DNA of 42,201 nt from Deltaproteobacteria bacterium (GCA_018266075.1 JAFEBB010000063.1:1-42201); one strand, 5' to 3'. Positions 25,638 to 34,394 are shown, counted from the stretch's first letter. Translations and numbers: made by a program. Notes: generated by a model from the sequence alone, not told the origin.

Positions 25638-28600
25638 TCAGACGCGGAGCATGTTGCGGCGCCGCAGCAGGTGATCCAGCCAGAGGTTGGCGAGCTTCTC
25701 GAGCGCGTCGTTGGCGCGCAGGCGCTGCCCCAGGTACGCGAAGTCGACGACGTCGAGCTCCTGGTCCTGGTTGGTGCAACTAAACACAAATGTTTCTTTT
25801 CCGGTGCGCGGATCGACGTGGCGCTGCAGGCACTGGGCGCAGATCTCCTTCATCATGCACTGCATGGGCGAGTTGATGCTGCCCAGCGCCACGTGATCGC
25901 GCTTGAGCAGGCCCGCGAGCACGCCGTGGCGCGCGTCCTTCACGGCCTTCATCATCCGGTCGCTGCCGATGGCGATGATGCGGTCCACGTCGCTGAGCGC
26001 GATCTTCGGCGCGCCGAGCTTGCCCTCGCCGTAGGCGATCATCGCCTGCACGATGTTGCCGCTGAAAGAGAGGTCCTGCGGGCGGCGCGGCTGAACCTCG
26101 GGGCCGGAGTCGGTGCTCCAGACCACGAGGTCGGTGGCGGCCTCGATGTCGTCGGCGTGGTACAGGTCCTCGCGTTTGCGGAAGCCGGCGAAGTAGAGGA
26201 CGCGGCAGCCCGCAGCGCGCAGCGCCCGGCCAATCGAGAAGAGCACCGCGTTGCCCAGGCCGCCGCCGGCGAGCAGCACCGTCTGGCCGTGCGGGATCTC
26301 CGTCGGCGCGCCGGTCGGGCCCATGAGCACCACGGGCTCGCCGGGCGTGAGCGCCGCGCATAGACGCGACGAGCCGCCCATCTCCAGCACGATCGTCGAG
26401 AGCAGTCCGCGCGCGGGATCCGTCCACGCGCCGGTGAGCGCGAGGCCTTCCATCGCCAGCCGCGTGCCCTCCACCTCGGGCGCGTTCGCCTCGTAGTTCT
26501 GCAGCCGGTAGAACTGCCCGGGCCGGAAGTGCCGCGCTGCGAAGGGCGCGCGCACCACCACCTCGACGATCGTCGGCGTGAGGCGGATGACCTCTTTCAC
26601 GGTTGCCAGCAGGCCGTCATCGAGCCCGGCGGCGAACGCGGTGAAGGCCTCGTCGCGCGCGGGCTGCTGCGCGGGGTCGAGCCGGTCGATCTCCGCTTGA
26701 AACAATTTGGTTACGTGGGGGTAGCCATCCTTGGCCGAGGCCATGGCCTTCACCACGTTGCCAAAGTAGCTGGGGTGGTTGTCGCCGTAGAATGTGACGA
26801 AGCGGCCGTCGCGCGCGTAGTTGGTGAAGAAGCCGGTGGGGCTCTTGGGCGCGTCGCCGATGGCCACGGGCTGGAGCGTGAAACGGCCGTCCTCGCCGCG
26901 GACGGCGTCGTGGGCGCGGAAGTACTCGTCGTTCTCGTCGAGGGCGAAGGTGTTCGGGTGCTCGCGCGTGTAGGTCACGTTCGGGCTCGTGCCCGCGGCC
27001 ACGCAGACCGTGCGCGCCGGCAGCGTCACCTTCTCGCCCGAGCCCTTCCAGCGGCCGTCCTCGTTCTTGGCCTGCTTCTCGAAGACGATCGCGCTCACCG
27101 CGCCCGTCGGACCCGGCACCGCCTCGATGGGCGAGAGCTTTTCGATATATCGAATTCCCTCTTCGAGGCTCTTGGTCACCTCTTCGGGGTTGAGCTTGTA
27201 CGCGGGCGAGTCGTGGATGCCCTTGCGGTACACGAGCGAGACGCCGCCCCACTTGCGCACCAGGGGCACGAAGTCCGGCAGCTCGCCGGCGGCCTTGGCG
27301 CGCTCGCGCTCGGCGCGCACCGCGCGGCCGTGGTCGAGGAAGGTCTTCATCGCCGGCAGCTCTTCGGGGTCGAGCTTGCTCCAGAAGCCGGCCTCGCCCG
27401 CCTCGGCCGCGATGCGCTCGTAGCGCTCGAGCGCCTTCTCCACCTGCACCGGGTAGTAGGCGAAGAGCTCGGTCGCGGTGTCGATCGCCGTCAGCCCGCC
27501 GCCGATGACGACGGCCGGCAGCTGCACTTGCAGGTTGGCGAGGCTGTCCTTCTTGAAGGCGCCGGTGAGCTGCAGGGCCATCAAGAAGTCGCTGGCCTGG
27601 CGCACGCCGCGGATGAGGCCGTTCTTCATGCCGACGAGCGTCGGCTTGCCCGCGCCGGCCGCGAGCGCCACGTGGTGAAAGCCGAGCTCCCAGGCGTCGT
27701 CCAGCGTGAGCGTGCCGCCGAGCCGAACGCCGCCGTAGATGCGCAGCTTGTCGCGCCGCGCGAGCTGCAGGTGGAGCAGGGTGAGGAAGTTCTTGTCCCA
27801 GCGAACGGTGATACCGTACTCGCTCACGCCGCCGAAGCCCGCGAGCACGCGCTCGTCGAGCTCCTGCGCCACCTCACGCTGGAAGTCGAAGATGGGCGCG
27901 AAGCCCTGGCCGTTTCGGCCCGCGAGCTTCTCGGGCATGGGCTCGATCTTCAAGCCGTCGATCGCCACCACACCGAAGCCGTCGTTGAGCAGGTGGTGCG
28001 CGAGCGTGTAGCCCGCGGGCCCGAGCCCGACCACGAGCACGTTCTTGCCGTTGTACGCGCGCGCGTGCGGCCGCGCGACGTCGAGCGGGTTCCAGCGCTG
28101 CAAGAAGCCGTAGATCTCGAAGCCCCAGGGCAGATTGAGCACGTCGGTGAGGATCCGCGTCTCGATCTGCGGGATGTTCACCGGCTCCTGCTTCTGGAAG
28201 ATGCAGGCCTTCATGCAGTCGTTGCAGATGCGGTGGCCGGTGCCCGCGCACATCGGGTTGTCGAGCACCACCATCGCGAGCGCGCCGAGCCCTTCGCCGT
28301 GGCTCTTGAGCAGGTGCGCTTCGCTGATGCGCTCGCCGAGGGGGCAGCCGCCCAGCGGCGTGCCGAGCGGGTCGGCCTTGAAGCTGCCGTCCTTCTGCTT
28401 CATGCCCGTGGAGCAGCTGTCCTTGCCGCGCTCGTGGCAGTAGAGGCAGTAGTCGACCTCGTTCGCGACCTGGCGCAGCGGGTAGCGCCGATCGGTGAGC
28501 TTGAAGCCGTCGCGACGCCGCAAGTGATGATGCGGCCCCTCGTGCGCCTCGGGCATCGCGGGCTCGGGGTTCTGCATCTCCACGAGCTGCGCGAAGTCGA

Positions 28601-29408
28601 GCGACTTCGGCTGCTGGTGGCTCACCCAACCCGCGAGCTGCTTCTTGCCCTCGGGGTGCAGCATCCGCGCGAAGGTCCAGCGATCGAGCAGCGAGAGCGC
28701 GGCGCTCACGCGCGCGTGCGCGTCGGCGCCCTCGAGGAGCTTCGCGAGCTGCCTCTGCGCGCGCGTGTCGGACTTCAAGCGCGCTTCAACATCGGCCCAG
28801 AGCCGGGCGGGCGTGCTCTCCGGCGTCGGCGCACCGGACGCGTACTGCTTGTCCACCTCGAGCAGCGCATTCACTGCGCGCGCGAGGGCGAGCTCCGCGT
28901 CGGGCTCCTGGTGCATGCCCGGGAACGCGAGCTCGAGCAGCAGGCGCGCGTCGGCGTCGAGGGCGGGGAACTCGTCGGCGGTCGGCCGGTTGGGTGCGCC
29001 CTTCTTGAGCACGCGGCGCTGAACGAAGTCGCGCTTGAAGTCGAAGAGCGGGCGCTGGCCGGTCATCGCCAGCTGATTGGCCTGGGCCTCTGCCTCCACG
29101 CCGAACAGCCGCGCGACGAAGCGGCCCACGTGCGGCGCCAGGGCCACCAGCAGCTTGCTCTCCTCCAGGGCAGGCAGGCTGCCGGGCCCCTTCTGGCGAT
29201 ACGCGTCCCACGACGCGTGCAGCGTGGGGTCGAGCTGCGACACCTCGCGCAGGAACAGCGCGTGCAGCTGGGCGAGCTTGTGCGGCCGGTAGAGGTCTTC
29301 GAAGTCGAAGCCGGGCACACCGAGCTGGAGTGCGGGCGGTCGCTCGCGCGAGGAGCTTGGGGGGACGCCTGGCGCGGGAGGCTGAGTCATCGGGACGGGA
29401 GAAGACAT
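25638..29408 (-). CDS. Giant flavoprotein: GltD-like FAD/NAD domain fused to PyrK-like FNR domain
   Basis: 1256 residues, starting at the ATG at 29408 because the longer start adds only a Gly/Arg/Pro tail. Residues 1-310 are helical and unrecognised. From about 319 comes a cysteine-rich region (CLYCHERGKDSC, CPLGERI, CAGTGHRICNDCMKAC) like the Fe-S domain of GltD and dihydropyrimidine dehydrogenase. An FAD Rossmann motif VVGLGPAGYTLAHHL lies near 457 and a second nucleotide motif VVIGGGLTAIDTA near 636. From about 945 an FNR domain resembles dihydroorotate dehydrogenase electron-transfer subunits, with FRPGQFYRLQNY and LLAGGGLGNAVLF. A final cysteine cluster (CMMKEICAQC, then FSC) could hold a 2Fe-2S centre. 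It probably passes electrons between NAD(P)H and an unknown acceptor. The donor and acceptor are not shown. Confidence 0.85.
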   Translation of the reverse strand: MSSPVPMTQPPAPGVPPSSSRERPPALQLGVPGFDFEDLYRPHKLAQLHALFLREVSQLDPTLHASWDAYRQKGPGSLPALEESKLLVALAPHVGRFVARLFGVEAEAQANQLAMTGQRPLFDFKRDFVQRRVLKKGAPNRPTADEFPALDADARLLLELAFPGMHQEPDAELALARAVNALLEVDKQYASGAPTPESTPARLWADVEARLKSDTRAQRQLAKLLEGADAHARVSAALSLLDRWTFARMLHPEGKKQLAGWVSHQQPKSLDFAQLVEMQNPEPAMPEAHEGPHHHLRRRDGFKLTDRRYPLRQVANEVDYCLYCHERGKDSCSTGMKQKDGSFKADPLGTPLGGCPLGERISEAHLLKSHGEGLGALAMVVLDNPMCAGTGHRICNDCMKACIFQKQEPVNIPQIETRILTDVLNLPWGFEIYGFLQRWNPLDVARPHARAYNGKNVLVVGLGPAGYTLAHHLLNDGFGVVAIDGLKIEPMPEKLAGRNGQGFAPIFDFQREVAQELDERVLAGFGGVSEYGITVRWDKNFLTLLHLQLARRDKLRIYGGVRLGGTLTLDDAWELGFHHVALAAGAGKPTLVGMKNGLIRGVRQASDFLMALQLTGAFKKDSLANLQVQLPAVVIGGGLTAIDTATELFAYYPVQVEKALERYERIAAEAGEAGFWSKLDPEELPAMKTFLDHGRAVRAERERAKAAGELPDFVPLVRKWGGVSLVYRKGIHDSPAYKLNPEEVTKSLEEGIRYIEKLSPIEAVPGPTGAVSAIVFEKQAKNEDGRWKGSGEKVTLPARTVCVAAGTSPNVTYTREHPNTFALDENDEYFRAHDAVRGEDGRFTLQPVAIGDAPKSPTGFFTNYARDGRFVTFYGDNHPSYFGNVVKAMASAKDGYPHVTKLFQAEIDRLDPAQQPARDEAFTAFAAGLDDGLLATVKEVIRLTPTIVEVVVRAPFAARHFRPGQFYRLQNYEANAPEVEGTRLAMEGLALTGAWTDPARGLLSTIVLEMGGSSRLCAALTPGEPVVLMGPTGAPTEIPHGQTVLLAGGGLGNAVLFSIGRALRAAGCRVLYFAGFRKREDLYHADDIEAATDLVVWSTDSGPEVQPRRPQDLSFSGNIVQAMIAYGEGKLGAPKIALSDVDRIIAIGSDRMMKAVKDARHGVLAGLLKRDHVALGSINSPMQCMMKEICAQCLQRHVDPRTGKETFVFSCTNQDQELDVVDFAYLGQRLRANDALEKLANLWLDHLLRRRNMLRV

Positions 29409-29515
29409 GGGGCGAGGCGCCGGGATTCCTAATCCGGATTTCCCCCGGGCGCCTCCTACCACCCAATCGGCTACCGTTCACGCGCTGGATGCGACCGCCC
29501 GCTTGTCCGCTCGGG

Positions 29516-29782
29516 CTACGCAGCGGGCGTCTGGTGCCGGCGGCGGGTGGCCACGTGGTAGATGGCCAGCAGCAAGATCGCGCAGGCGATGGACATGAAG
29601 AAGCCGCCGCGCTGACCAGGCCCGTACATGCCGAGCGCGCGTCCGATCACGCCGCCGAGCAGCGAGCCAGCAATGCCCAGCAGGATGGTGATGATGAAGC
29701 CGCCCGGGTCCTTGCCAGGCATGAGCAGCTTGGCGATGAGGCCCACGATGAAGCCGAAGATGATCAGCGTGATGATGCCCAT
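29516..29782 (-). CDS. GlsB/YeaQ/YmgE-family small membrane protein
   Basis: 88 residues with three hydrophobic segments and the family pattern IIFGFIVGLIAKLLMPGKDPGGF...ILLGIAGSLLGGVIGR. These transglycosylase-associated-type proteins are often stress-induced, with unknown biochemistry. It lies 30 bases after the SPW-type gene, probably in one transcript. Confidence 0.9.
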   Translation of the reverse strand: MGIITLIIFGFIVGLIAKLLMPGKDPGGFIITILLGIAGSLLGGVIGRALGMYGPGQRGGFFMSIACAILLLAIYHVATRRRHQTPAA

Positions 29783-29812
29783 GTCCTTCTCCTTGCGGTG
29801 TCGTTGATCCCC

Positions 29813-30148
29813 TCAGAGGGTGGCGCGGCGCCTCGTGGGCGGCGCGAGCGTGCCTTCCTCGGGCTCGGGGGAGAGCGAGGCCACGAAGAGCACGGCAGCG
29901 CAGATGAGGTTGTTCCAGAGCGTCACCGGCGACGCGGCGTGAAATGCCAGCGTGCCGATGACGAGCCAGATGGCGAGCAGGGTGTTGAGCCAGCGCGCGG
30001 CGCTCCAGGTGAGCGCGAGCACGGCGAAGATCACCGCGAGCACGCCGGTGATCCAGGTGTTGCTGAACTCGGCGCCGCGGTGAACCCACACGAAGGCCGA
30101 GATGAAGAGCCACGCGCCGACGATGATGTTCACGAAGCGTGCGGACAT
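29813..30148 (-). CDS. SPW-repeat membrane protein
   Basis: The ATG at 30148 removes a ten-residue leader of doubtful value and leaves 111 residues. Four hydrophobic segments are arranged as two similar halves: NIIVGAWLFISAFVW and LNTLLAIWLVIGTLAF. This repeat of a W-L-F/V-I segment fits the SPW family of vitamin-K-epoxide-like small membrane proteins. Function unknown. It is followed closely by the GlsB-type gene. Confidence 0.75.
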   Translation of the reverse strand: MSARFVNIIVGAWLFISAFVWVHRGAEFSNTWITGVLAVIFAVLALTWSAARWLNTLLAIWLVIGTLAFHAASPVTLWNNLICAAVLFVASLSPEPEEGTLAPPTRRRATL

Positions 30149-30261
30149 GGGGCCGCTCCACGGCCAGGACCTACGCACAATGGGTAAGCACCCGAGTGCG
30201 CAGTACGAAGCGGCGGTTGGAAGCCTGCTTGGTGGCTCGTGGCTGGTCGTGAAATTCCAAA

Positions 30262-30312
30262 GCAGACACCCTTCTCCGCGTGAGACGGGAAAGGGGATAG
30301 GGGGATGGGGTT
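30262..30312 (-). repeat. Dispersed hairpin repeat, copy C
   Basis: The reverse complement carries GAAACCCCATCCCCCTATC and the CCCGTCTCACGCGG core shared with copies A and B at 4.5-4.7 kb. The stem is imperfect (TTTCCC against GAGAAGGG). It lies between the 3' end of the E1-like gene and the SPW gene. Confidence 0.85.
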
Positions 30313-30329
30313 TCGCGAACGGAGGCGGG

Positions 30330-30908
30330 CTACTGATTCGTCGCCGTCACGGAGCTCAGCGACACCATCGCATCTCTCCGCGTGCCGCTCGCCACGAAGT
30401 CCTGAATCGCGCGCGCGAGCGTGGCGCTGAGCACGCCGAGCAGCGGCAAGTGCGCGCCGCCTTCGCAGGTGGGCTGGCCGGGCTTGTCCTCGGCGTCGGG
30501 CGTGAAGCGCTCGTCCCAGCGCACCAGGCCGAACGTGCCAGCGCCGTCGATGCCCGCGTGAATCAGCGGAATCGAATTCGCGCGGGCGTGATCGCTGAGC
30601 AGCTTGCGGCTGGCGGCGTTGTCGAAGCAGTCCACGAGCAGGCCTGCGCCCGCGGCGAGCTGGCCCACGTTCTCGGCCGTGAGCCGCACGCCGAAGGCCT
30701 CGGCCTTCACGCCGTGGAGGTTCAAGAGCTGCAGCTTGAGCGCCTCGGCCTTGTTCTTGCCGAGCGAGGGCTTCACGTAGGCCTGGGCGAGCAGGTTCTT
30801 GCTCTCCACGCGATCGAAGTCGACGAAGGCGAGCGTGGCCTCGAGGTTGCGGCAGAGCATCACCGCGTGCGAGCCGATGGCGCCCACGCCGCAGAAGAGG
30901 ATGCGCAT
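30330..30908 (-). CDS. ThiF/E1-like adenylating enzyme of a ubiquitin-like pathway
   Basis: A 192-residue Rossmann-fold protein of the E1/ThiF/MoeB superfamily, short for the family. Visible: nucleotide loop G7-V-G-A-I-G12, acidic pair D30/D32, Lys51/Lys53 in the LGKNKAE segment, and D93-C-F-D-N-AASR, the usual magnesium-ATP region. Family enzymes adenylate the C-terminus of a ubiquitin-like protein. The Arg normally found in the NLxRQ motif is replaced: here N38-L-L-A-Q42. Cys148 in PTCEGG is the best candidate for a thiolating cysteine. It is the last gene of the operon, 67 bases after the Ubl gene, and the Ubl is its probable substrate. Confidence 0.85.
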   Translation of the reverse strand: MRILFCGVGAIGSHAVMLCRNLEATLAFVDFDRVESKNLLAQAYVKPSLGKNKAEALKLQLLNLHGVKAEAFGVRLTAENVGQLAAGAGLLVDCFDNAASRKLLSDHARANSIPLIHAGIDGAGTFGLVRWDERFTPDAEDKPGQPTCEGGAHLPLLGVLSATLARAIQDFVASGTRRDAMVSLSSVTATNQ

Positions 30909-30974
30909 CGGACTCGACCTCGCGGTTACTTGGAGCTCAAACGAAAGCGGGGACCGGACGGAGCTGGCCCCCGG

Positions 30975-31220
30975 TCAGGCGCCGAAGGGCACCTTGGGGC
31001 GCAGGTAGATGCGGTCCGCGCCCTGGGGCGAGACGAAGCGGTCGACCACGAAGTGATCGAACGCGTTCTCGGCCAGGTTCGCGAGGTGCAGCCCGGGGAC
31101 GCCACCCGAGCGCACGACCTCCACCGCGATGCGGCGGATGTCGTGGTCGGTGACGCGCGTCTCGAGCTCCATGGGCACATCGGCCGACATGCCGTTGTAG
31201 GTGATGTTCAGGGTCGCCAT
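30975..31220 (-). CDS. Small beta-grasp ubiquitin-like protein
   Basis: An 81-residue protein whose predicted strand order fits the beta-grasp fold. An N-terminal hairpin (LNITYNGMSADVPMEL) is followed by a helix (DHDIRRIAVEVVR), a middle segment and a last strand (RIYLRPKVPFG). It ends in Gly-Ala, not Gly-Gly, so a trimming step or a variant C-terminus is implied. It lies between JAB peptidase and E1-like genes on the same strand, the arrangement expected of a conjugated or sulfur-carrier Ubl. It shares no close sequence with the ThiS-like protein at 2740. The Ubl call rests on fold pattern and context. Confidence 0.72.
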   Translation of the reverse strand: MATLNITYNGMSADVPMELETRVTDHDIRRIAVEVVRSGGVPGLHLANLAENAFDHFVVDRFVSPQGADRIYLRPKVPFGA

Positions 31221-31260
31221 TCGTCACCTCCAGTGAAGACGCGTAGACGCGCGCCCGAGC

Positions 31261-31611
31261 TCACTCTGACTTCATCCCCGACGCGCTCCGCAACAACGCC
31301 GCCCACCACGGCTCATTGTGCACAACCGCGTCGCCGCCCGCGATGCGCCGAATCATCTCACCCGGTGCCACGACCGAGAACCAGAGCTCGCGTCCCAGCG
31401 CCTGCCGCAGTGCGGCCATCGTGGACTCGTCCTCGGCGGAGAACGCGTTGGGCCCAACCGGGTGGCTGTGCGCGATCTCGACCAGCGCCGCACGCCGGGA
31501 CCAGATCGCCTCCCAGCGCGCCCGCGAGTCGGGCAGGGCGATGGGCGACACCGACGCGTCGCTCCAGAGCACCGCGTCGTTCTCGCCGATGAGGAAGCAG
31601 ACCTCTCGCAT
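31261..31611 (-). CDS. JAB/MPN (JAMM) metallopeptidase
   Basis: A 116-residue JAMM-type zinc peptidase. The metal-binding motif is intact: H48-S-H50-P, seven residues, S58-x-x-D61. A glutamate in the first half (Glu34 region or Glu10) is the probable catalytic acid. JAMM enzymes cut isopeptide bonds or process ubiquitin-like precursors at the glycine. The gene begins four bases after the stop of the 317-residue gene and sits 41 bases before the Ubl gene. Expected jobs are trimming the Ubl C-terminal Ala, or removing the Ubl from targets. Confidence 0.88.
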   Translation of the reverse strand: MREVCFLIGENDAVLWSDASVSPIALPDSRARWEAIWSRRAALVEIAHSHPVGPNAFSAEDESTMAALRQALGRELWFSVVAPGEMIRRIAGGDAVVHNEPWWAALLRSASGMKSE

Positions 31612-31614
31612 GCG

Positions 31615-32568
31615 TCAGTCCCAGTGCCGGGTGATCACCAGCCGGCCGTGCTCGATCGCCTCGCGAATCACGCTGGGCAGGCTCTCCAACGTGACCATCG
31701 AGTCCGCGCCGGCGAGGCACACGCCCGAGTCGACGACCTGCAGGCTCTCGTCGTGGACGATGGAGATGAAGGTCTCGCCCATGAAGTCCCAGGTGACCTC
31801 GACCTGGTGGCCGCTGAGCTGTCGCGTGCGTCGCATGCGCGCGCCCGCATCCTGCAGCGCGGCCTCGGCGCGCTCATCGAACGACGCGAACCGCCGCGGT
31901 CGGCGAAAGATCTCCGGCACGCGCACGTTGGGGCCGGCCGTCGGCATCGGCCGCGCCGCGAGCATCGCCTGGTACGCGCGTCGCTCGGCGTCGAGACGTC
32001 GCAGCACGCGCTCGGCTTCGGGCACGCCGCCGTCCGCGATGGCGCCCACGTGCGGCTGCAGCTCGAGCGGGTGCGCAGGGAGCTGCAGCGTCCGTCCAAC
32101 TTGGTCCGCGAGCGCGTACGCGAAGGCGCTCCGCAGCGGCGCCGGAACACCCTTGAGCTCCGCGAGCGTGCGCCCATCTTCGAGCGCACGCCGCACGTCT
32201 TCCTCGATGCCGCTCTCGAACTCGAGCCCATCGAAGATCAGCGCGCCGCCGTGCCAGCGACGCGCACTCGCGGGCGCAAAACGCGACGGTTGCTCTTCGG
32301 GCATCAGGTTCACGCGCTCGGCGCTCCCGCGATCGCCCACGAGCCGCGGCCCGAGCAGAAATCCACGCACGCGCGGGAGCTGCGAAAGGTCTGGCGCGTC
32401 GGTCGGATCCTTCGGCGTCGCGCGCCGGCCGCTCACGGAGAAACGCCACCAGCCCGGCGTGAGCTCGGCGTCGAGCCGCAAGCTGCGATCGGGCGCGTCG
32501 ACGCGCAGGCCGCCCAGATACGGCAGCACCAGCTCCTGCGCGGCGCCGAGGTGCTTGCGAAAATCCAC
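31615..32568 (-). CDS. Unrecognised 317-residue component of the Ro/Ubl operon
   Basis: No family is recognised. The protein has a beta-rich first half (WWRFSVSGRRATP, VRGFLLGPRLV, GGALIFDGLEFESGIEEDVRRAL), a helical middle and a C-terminal beta/alpha region. It has exactly one cysteine, Cys284, in DSGVCLAGADSMVTLESLP. The GVCL-then-TLESLPSVI order is reminiscent of the E2 active-site stretch (G-x-I/V-C-L followed by a TL helix), but the spacing is shorter. No HPN motif is present. It lies seven bases after the TROVE stop and four before the JAB start. An E2-like or adaptor function is an inference from position and that single motif. Confidence 0.65.
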   Translation of the reverse strand: MDFRKHLGAAQELVLPYLGGLRVDAPDRSLRLDAELTPGWWRFSVSGRRATPKDPTDAPDLSQLPRVRGFLLGPRLVGDRGSAERVNLMPEEQPSRFAPASARRWHGGALIFDGLEFESGIEEDVRRALEDGRTLAELKGVPAPLRSAFAYALADQVGRTLQLPAHPLELQPHVGAIADGGVPEAERVLRRLDAERRAYQAMLAARPMPTAGPNVRVPEIFRRPRRFASFDERAEAALQDAGARMRRTRQLSGHQVEVTWDFMGETFISIVHDESLQVVDSGVCLAGADSMVTLESLPSVIREAIEHGRLVITRHWD

Positions 32569-32574
32569 GGCGAC

Positions 32575-34350
32575 TCAGCCGACCTTGAGCAGCGGCGTCT
32601 TCATCACGCGCTCCACCCAGCCCGACTGCGGCGCGCCCACGCCCGCGGCGATGGGCGCCTCGAGCAGCGTCGCGAGCACGCGCGGCACCTGGTACGGGTC
32701 GTCGAAGGTGTTGACCTGCACCTCGCTGAACGGCACGCGGAGCGTCCGCGCGCAGATGCGCACCGTGCTCCCGCGGCCGTTCGACACGCTCACCAACAGC
32801 GCCATCGCCGCCGGCGAATAGCCGAGCTGCGTGAACGCGCGCGCGAGCTGCTCGCCCGACTCGCCGGCCTCGTCGCCCACGACGATCACGATGAGCTTGG
32901 CCTCAGCGGGAATGCGCACGCCCGCATTGTGGAAGGCCTGGAGCGCCGCCGCGTGCACGGTGCCTCCCGCGGCCTTGATGGAGGCGAGCATGTGCGCCAC
33001 GGCCGCGCGGTTGGCGGCCTTGGGCACGAGCACGGTGCCCATGGTGTCGAAGCTGGCGATGTGCACGCGCTCCGCGGGGAAGCCGGCGAGGATCTTGGTC
33101 AGCGCCTCCTTCGACTGCTCGATCGCGCCCTCCATCGAGCCCGACTTGTCGATGAGGAACATCACGCGCACCTCGGCCTCCTTGGTGGCCTCCTTCACGG
33201 CGGCGCGCGCGGCGTTGTCGCTGGCCTCCTCGAGCTTCTCCTTCAGCTCCTTGGAGCGGACGTTCTTCGCGATGTGTAGACCGCGCTGATCCGTCGAGCT
33301 GGCGATCGACTTCTCCCAGCGGGCGCGCACGTCCGGATCGGCCATGAGGCCGAGCTCCTCGAGCGTGGGCGTGAGCATGCGCAGGTCGCGATCGCTCAGC
33401 GACGGCAGCAGCGCCACGAGAATGGCCGGCGTGAGCCCGAGCTCCTTGGGCAGACGGCCGACGGCGTCCTTGTAGCTCAGCCGCTGCTCGACGATCGCCT
33501 CACAGATCTCGGCCTCACTCAGCCCGTCGAAGCGATCGCGCTTCTCGAGCTTGAGCGCCGTCAGTCCGACGGTGCGGTGACCGCCTGCCGACTGCTTCTG
33601 CTTCCAGCCGAGGATGGCGAAGAACTTGTCGCTCTCGGGCTTGTAGCCGGCCTTGCGCGCGATCTTCTTGATCGTCTCCTTGAAGCCCGCCTTCACCAGG
33701 CCCTCGAGCATGGCCGGGTTCTTCTCGCGGAGCTGGAGCCACTTGGTGGCCGCGCGCTTCCAGCGGCCGAGCGGCGCCTTGCGCGACGCGGGATCGCCGA
33801 AGCCCGCCCGCTTGTTCATGGCGGCGATGTCGCTGGTCTCGAGCAGCTCGGCCACGCGCAGCACGGCCTTGGGCGTGAGCATGCGCGTCGACTTGCGCTC
33901 GTAGTGGAGCAGCATCGCCTCCCCAATGGCCCGATAGTCGTCGTCGTAGAACGCGACCTCACCGCCGTCCTTCACCGGCTGGCCCGAGCGCTGCTGCACG
34001 AGCATGAGCGCGGCGCAGGCGACCTTGAGGTCGCGCCAGTCGGTCTGGGTGAGCGCGTAGCTCGCGAAGTGGGCGAAGAGCGTGGCGTTGAGCGCGTAGA
34101 TCTCGAGCAGCCGCGCGTAGAGCTGCGTCGCCGCAGGCACGAACAGTCCCGGACGACACGCGCGCGCGCCGCGCGGGAGCTGCGCCGCGCCGCCCGAGCG
34201 CCCGCGAACTTGCGGGTGCCAGACGCCGTTCAGGTCGTAGCCGGGCCGGTTGTGCCAGAGGTGCGCCGAGCTGCTGAGCACCAGGTCGAGCAGCTTCTCG
34301 GCGGGGCCCATCTGGGCCTCGGGGAGCGGGGCGTTCGTGCGCGTGGTCAT
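32575..34350 (-). CDS. rsr: Ro60/TROVE-domain protein with C-terminal vWA domain
   Basis: A 591-residue Ro protein. The TROVE domain (about residues 15-380) consists of helical HEAT-like repeats, with segments such as FAHFASYALTQTDWRDLKVACAAL split by basic helices. The vWA domain (about 395-570) has the MIDAS set D401-K-S403-G-S405-M, Thr in FDTMG and Asp in VVGDEAGES. In other bacteria Ro (Rsr) binds Y RNAs and works with exonucleases or ligases in RNA quality control. It has a GGAGGG RBS, starts 45 bases after the Y RNA terminator and heads the operon with the 317-residue protein, JAB, Ubl and E1 genes. No RtcB or PNPase gene is adjacent. Confidence 0.93.
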   Translation of the reverse strand: MTTRTNAPLPEAQMGPAEKLLDLVLSSSAHLWHNRPGYDLNGVWHPQVRGRSGGAAQLPRGARACRPGLFVPAATQLYARLLEIYALNATLFAHFASYALTQTDWRDLKVACAALMLVQQRSGQPVKDGGEVAFYDDDYRAIGEAMLLHYERKSTRMLTPKAVLRVAELLETSDIAAMNKRAGFGDPASRKAPLGRWKRAATKWLQLREKNPAMLEGLVKAGFKETIKKIARKAGYKPESDKFFAILGWKQKQSAGGHRTVGLTALKLEKRDRFDGLSEAEICEAIVEQRLSYKDAVGRLPKELGLTPAILVALLPSLSDRDLRMLTPTLEELGLMADPDVRARWEKSIASSTDQRGLHIAKNVRSKELKEKLEEASDNAARAAVKEATKEAEVRVMFLIDKSGSMEGAIEQSKEALTKILAGFPAERVHIASFDTMGTVLVPKAANRAAVAHMLASIKAAGGTVHAAALQAFHNAGVRIPAEAKLIVIVVGDEAGESGEQLARAFTQLGYSPAAMALLVSVSNGRGSTVRICARTLRVPFSEVQVNTFDDPYQVPRVLATLLEAPIAAGVGAPQSGWVERVMKTPLLKVG

Positions 34351-34394
34351 GCGTTCCCTCCGCAGGGTGGGAAGTATCGGAGGTCGGACGGCAG

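Noticed and set aside
30330-31611. PRTRC system assignment for the E1/JAB/Ubl genes
   Set aside because: PRTRC cassettes carry a ParB-related gene and a differently patterned protein C. Here the Ubl sequence and the Ro partner differ, and no ParB-like gene is seen.
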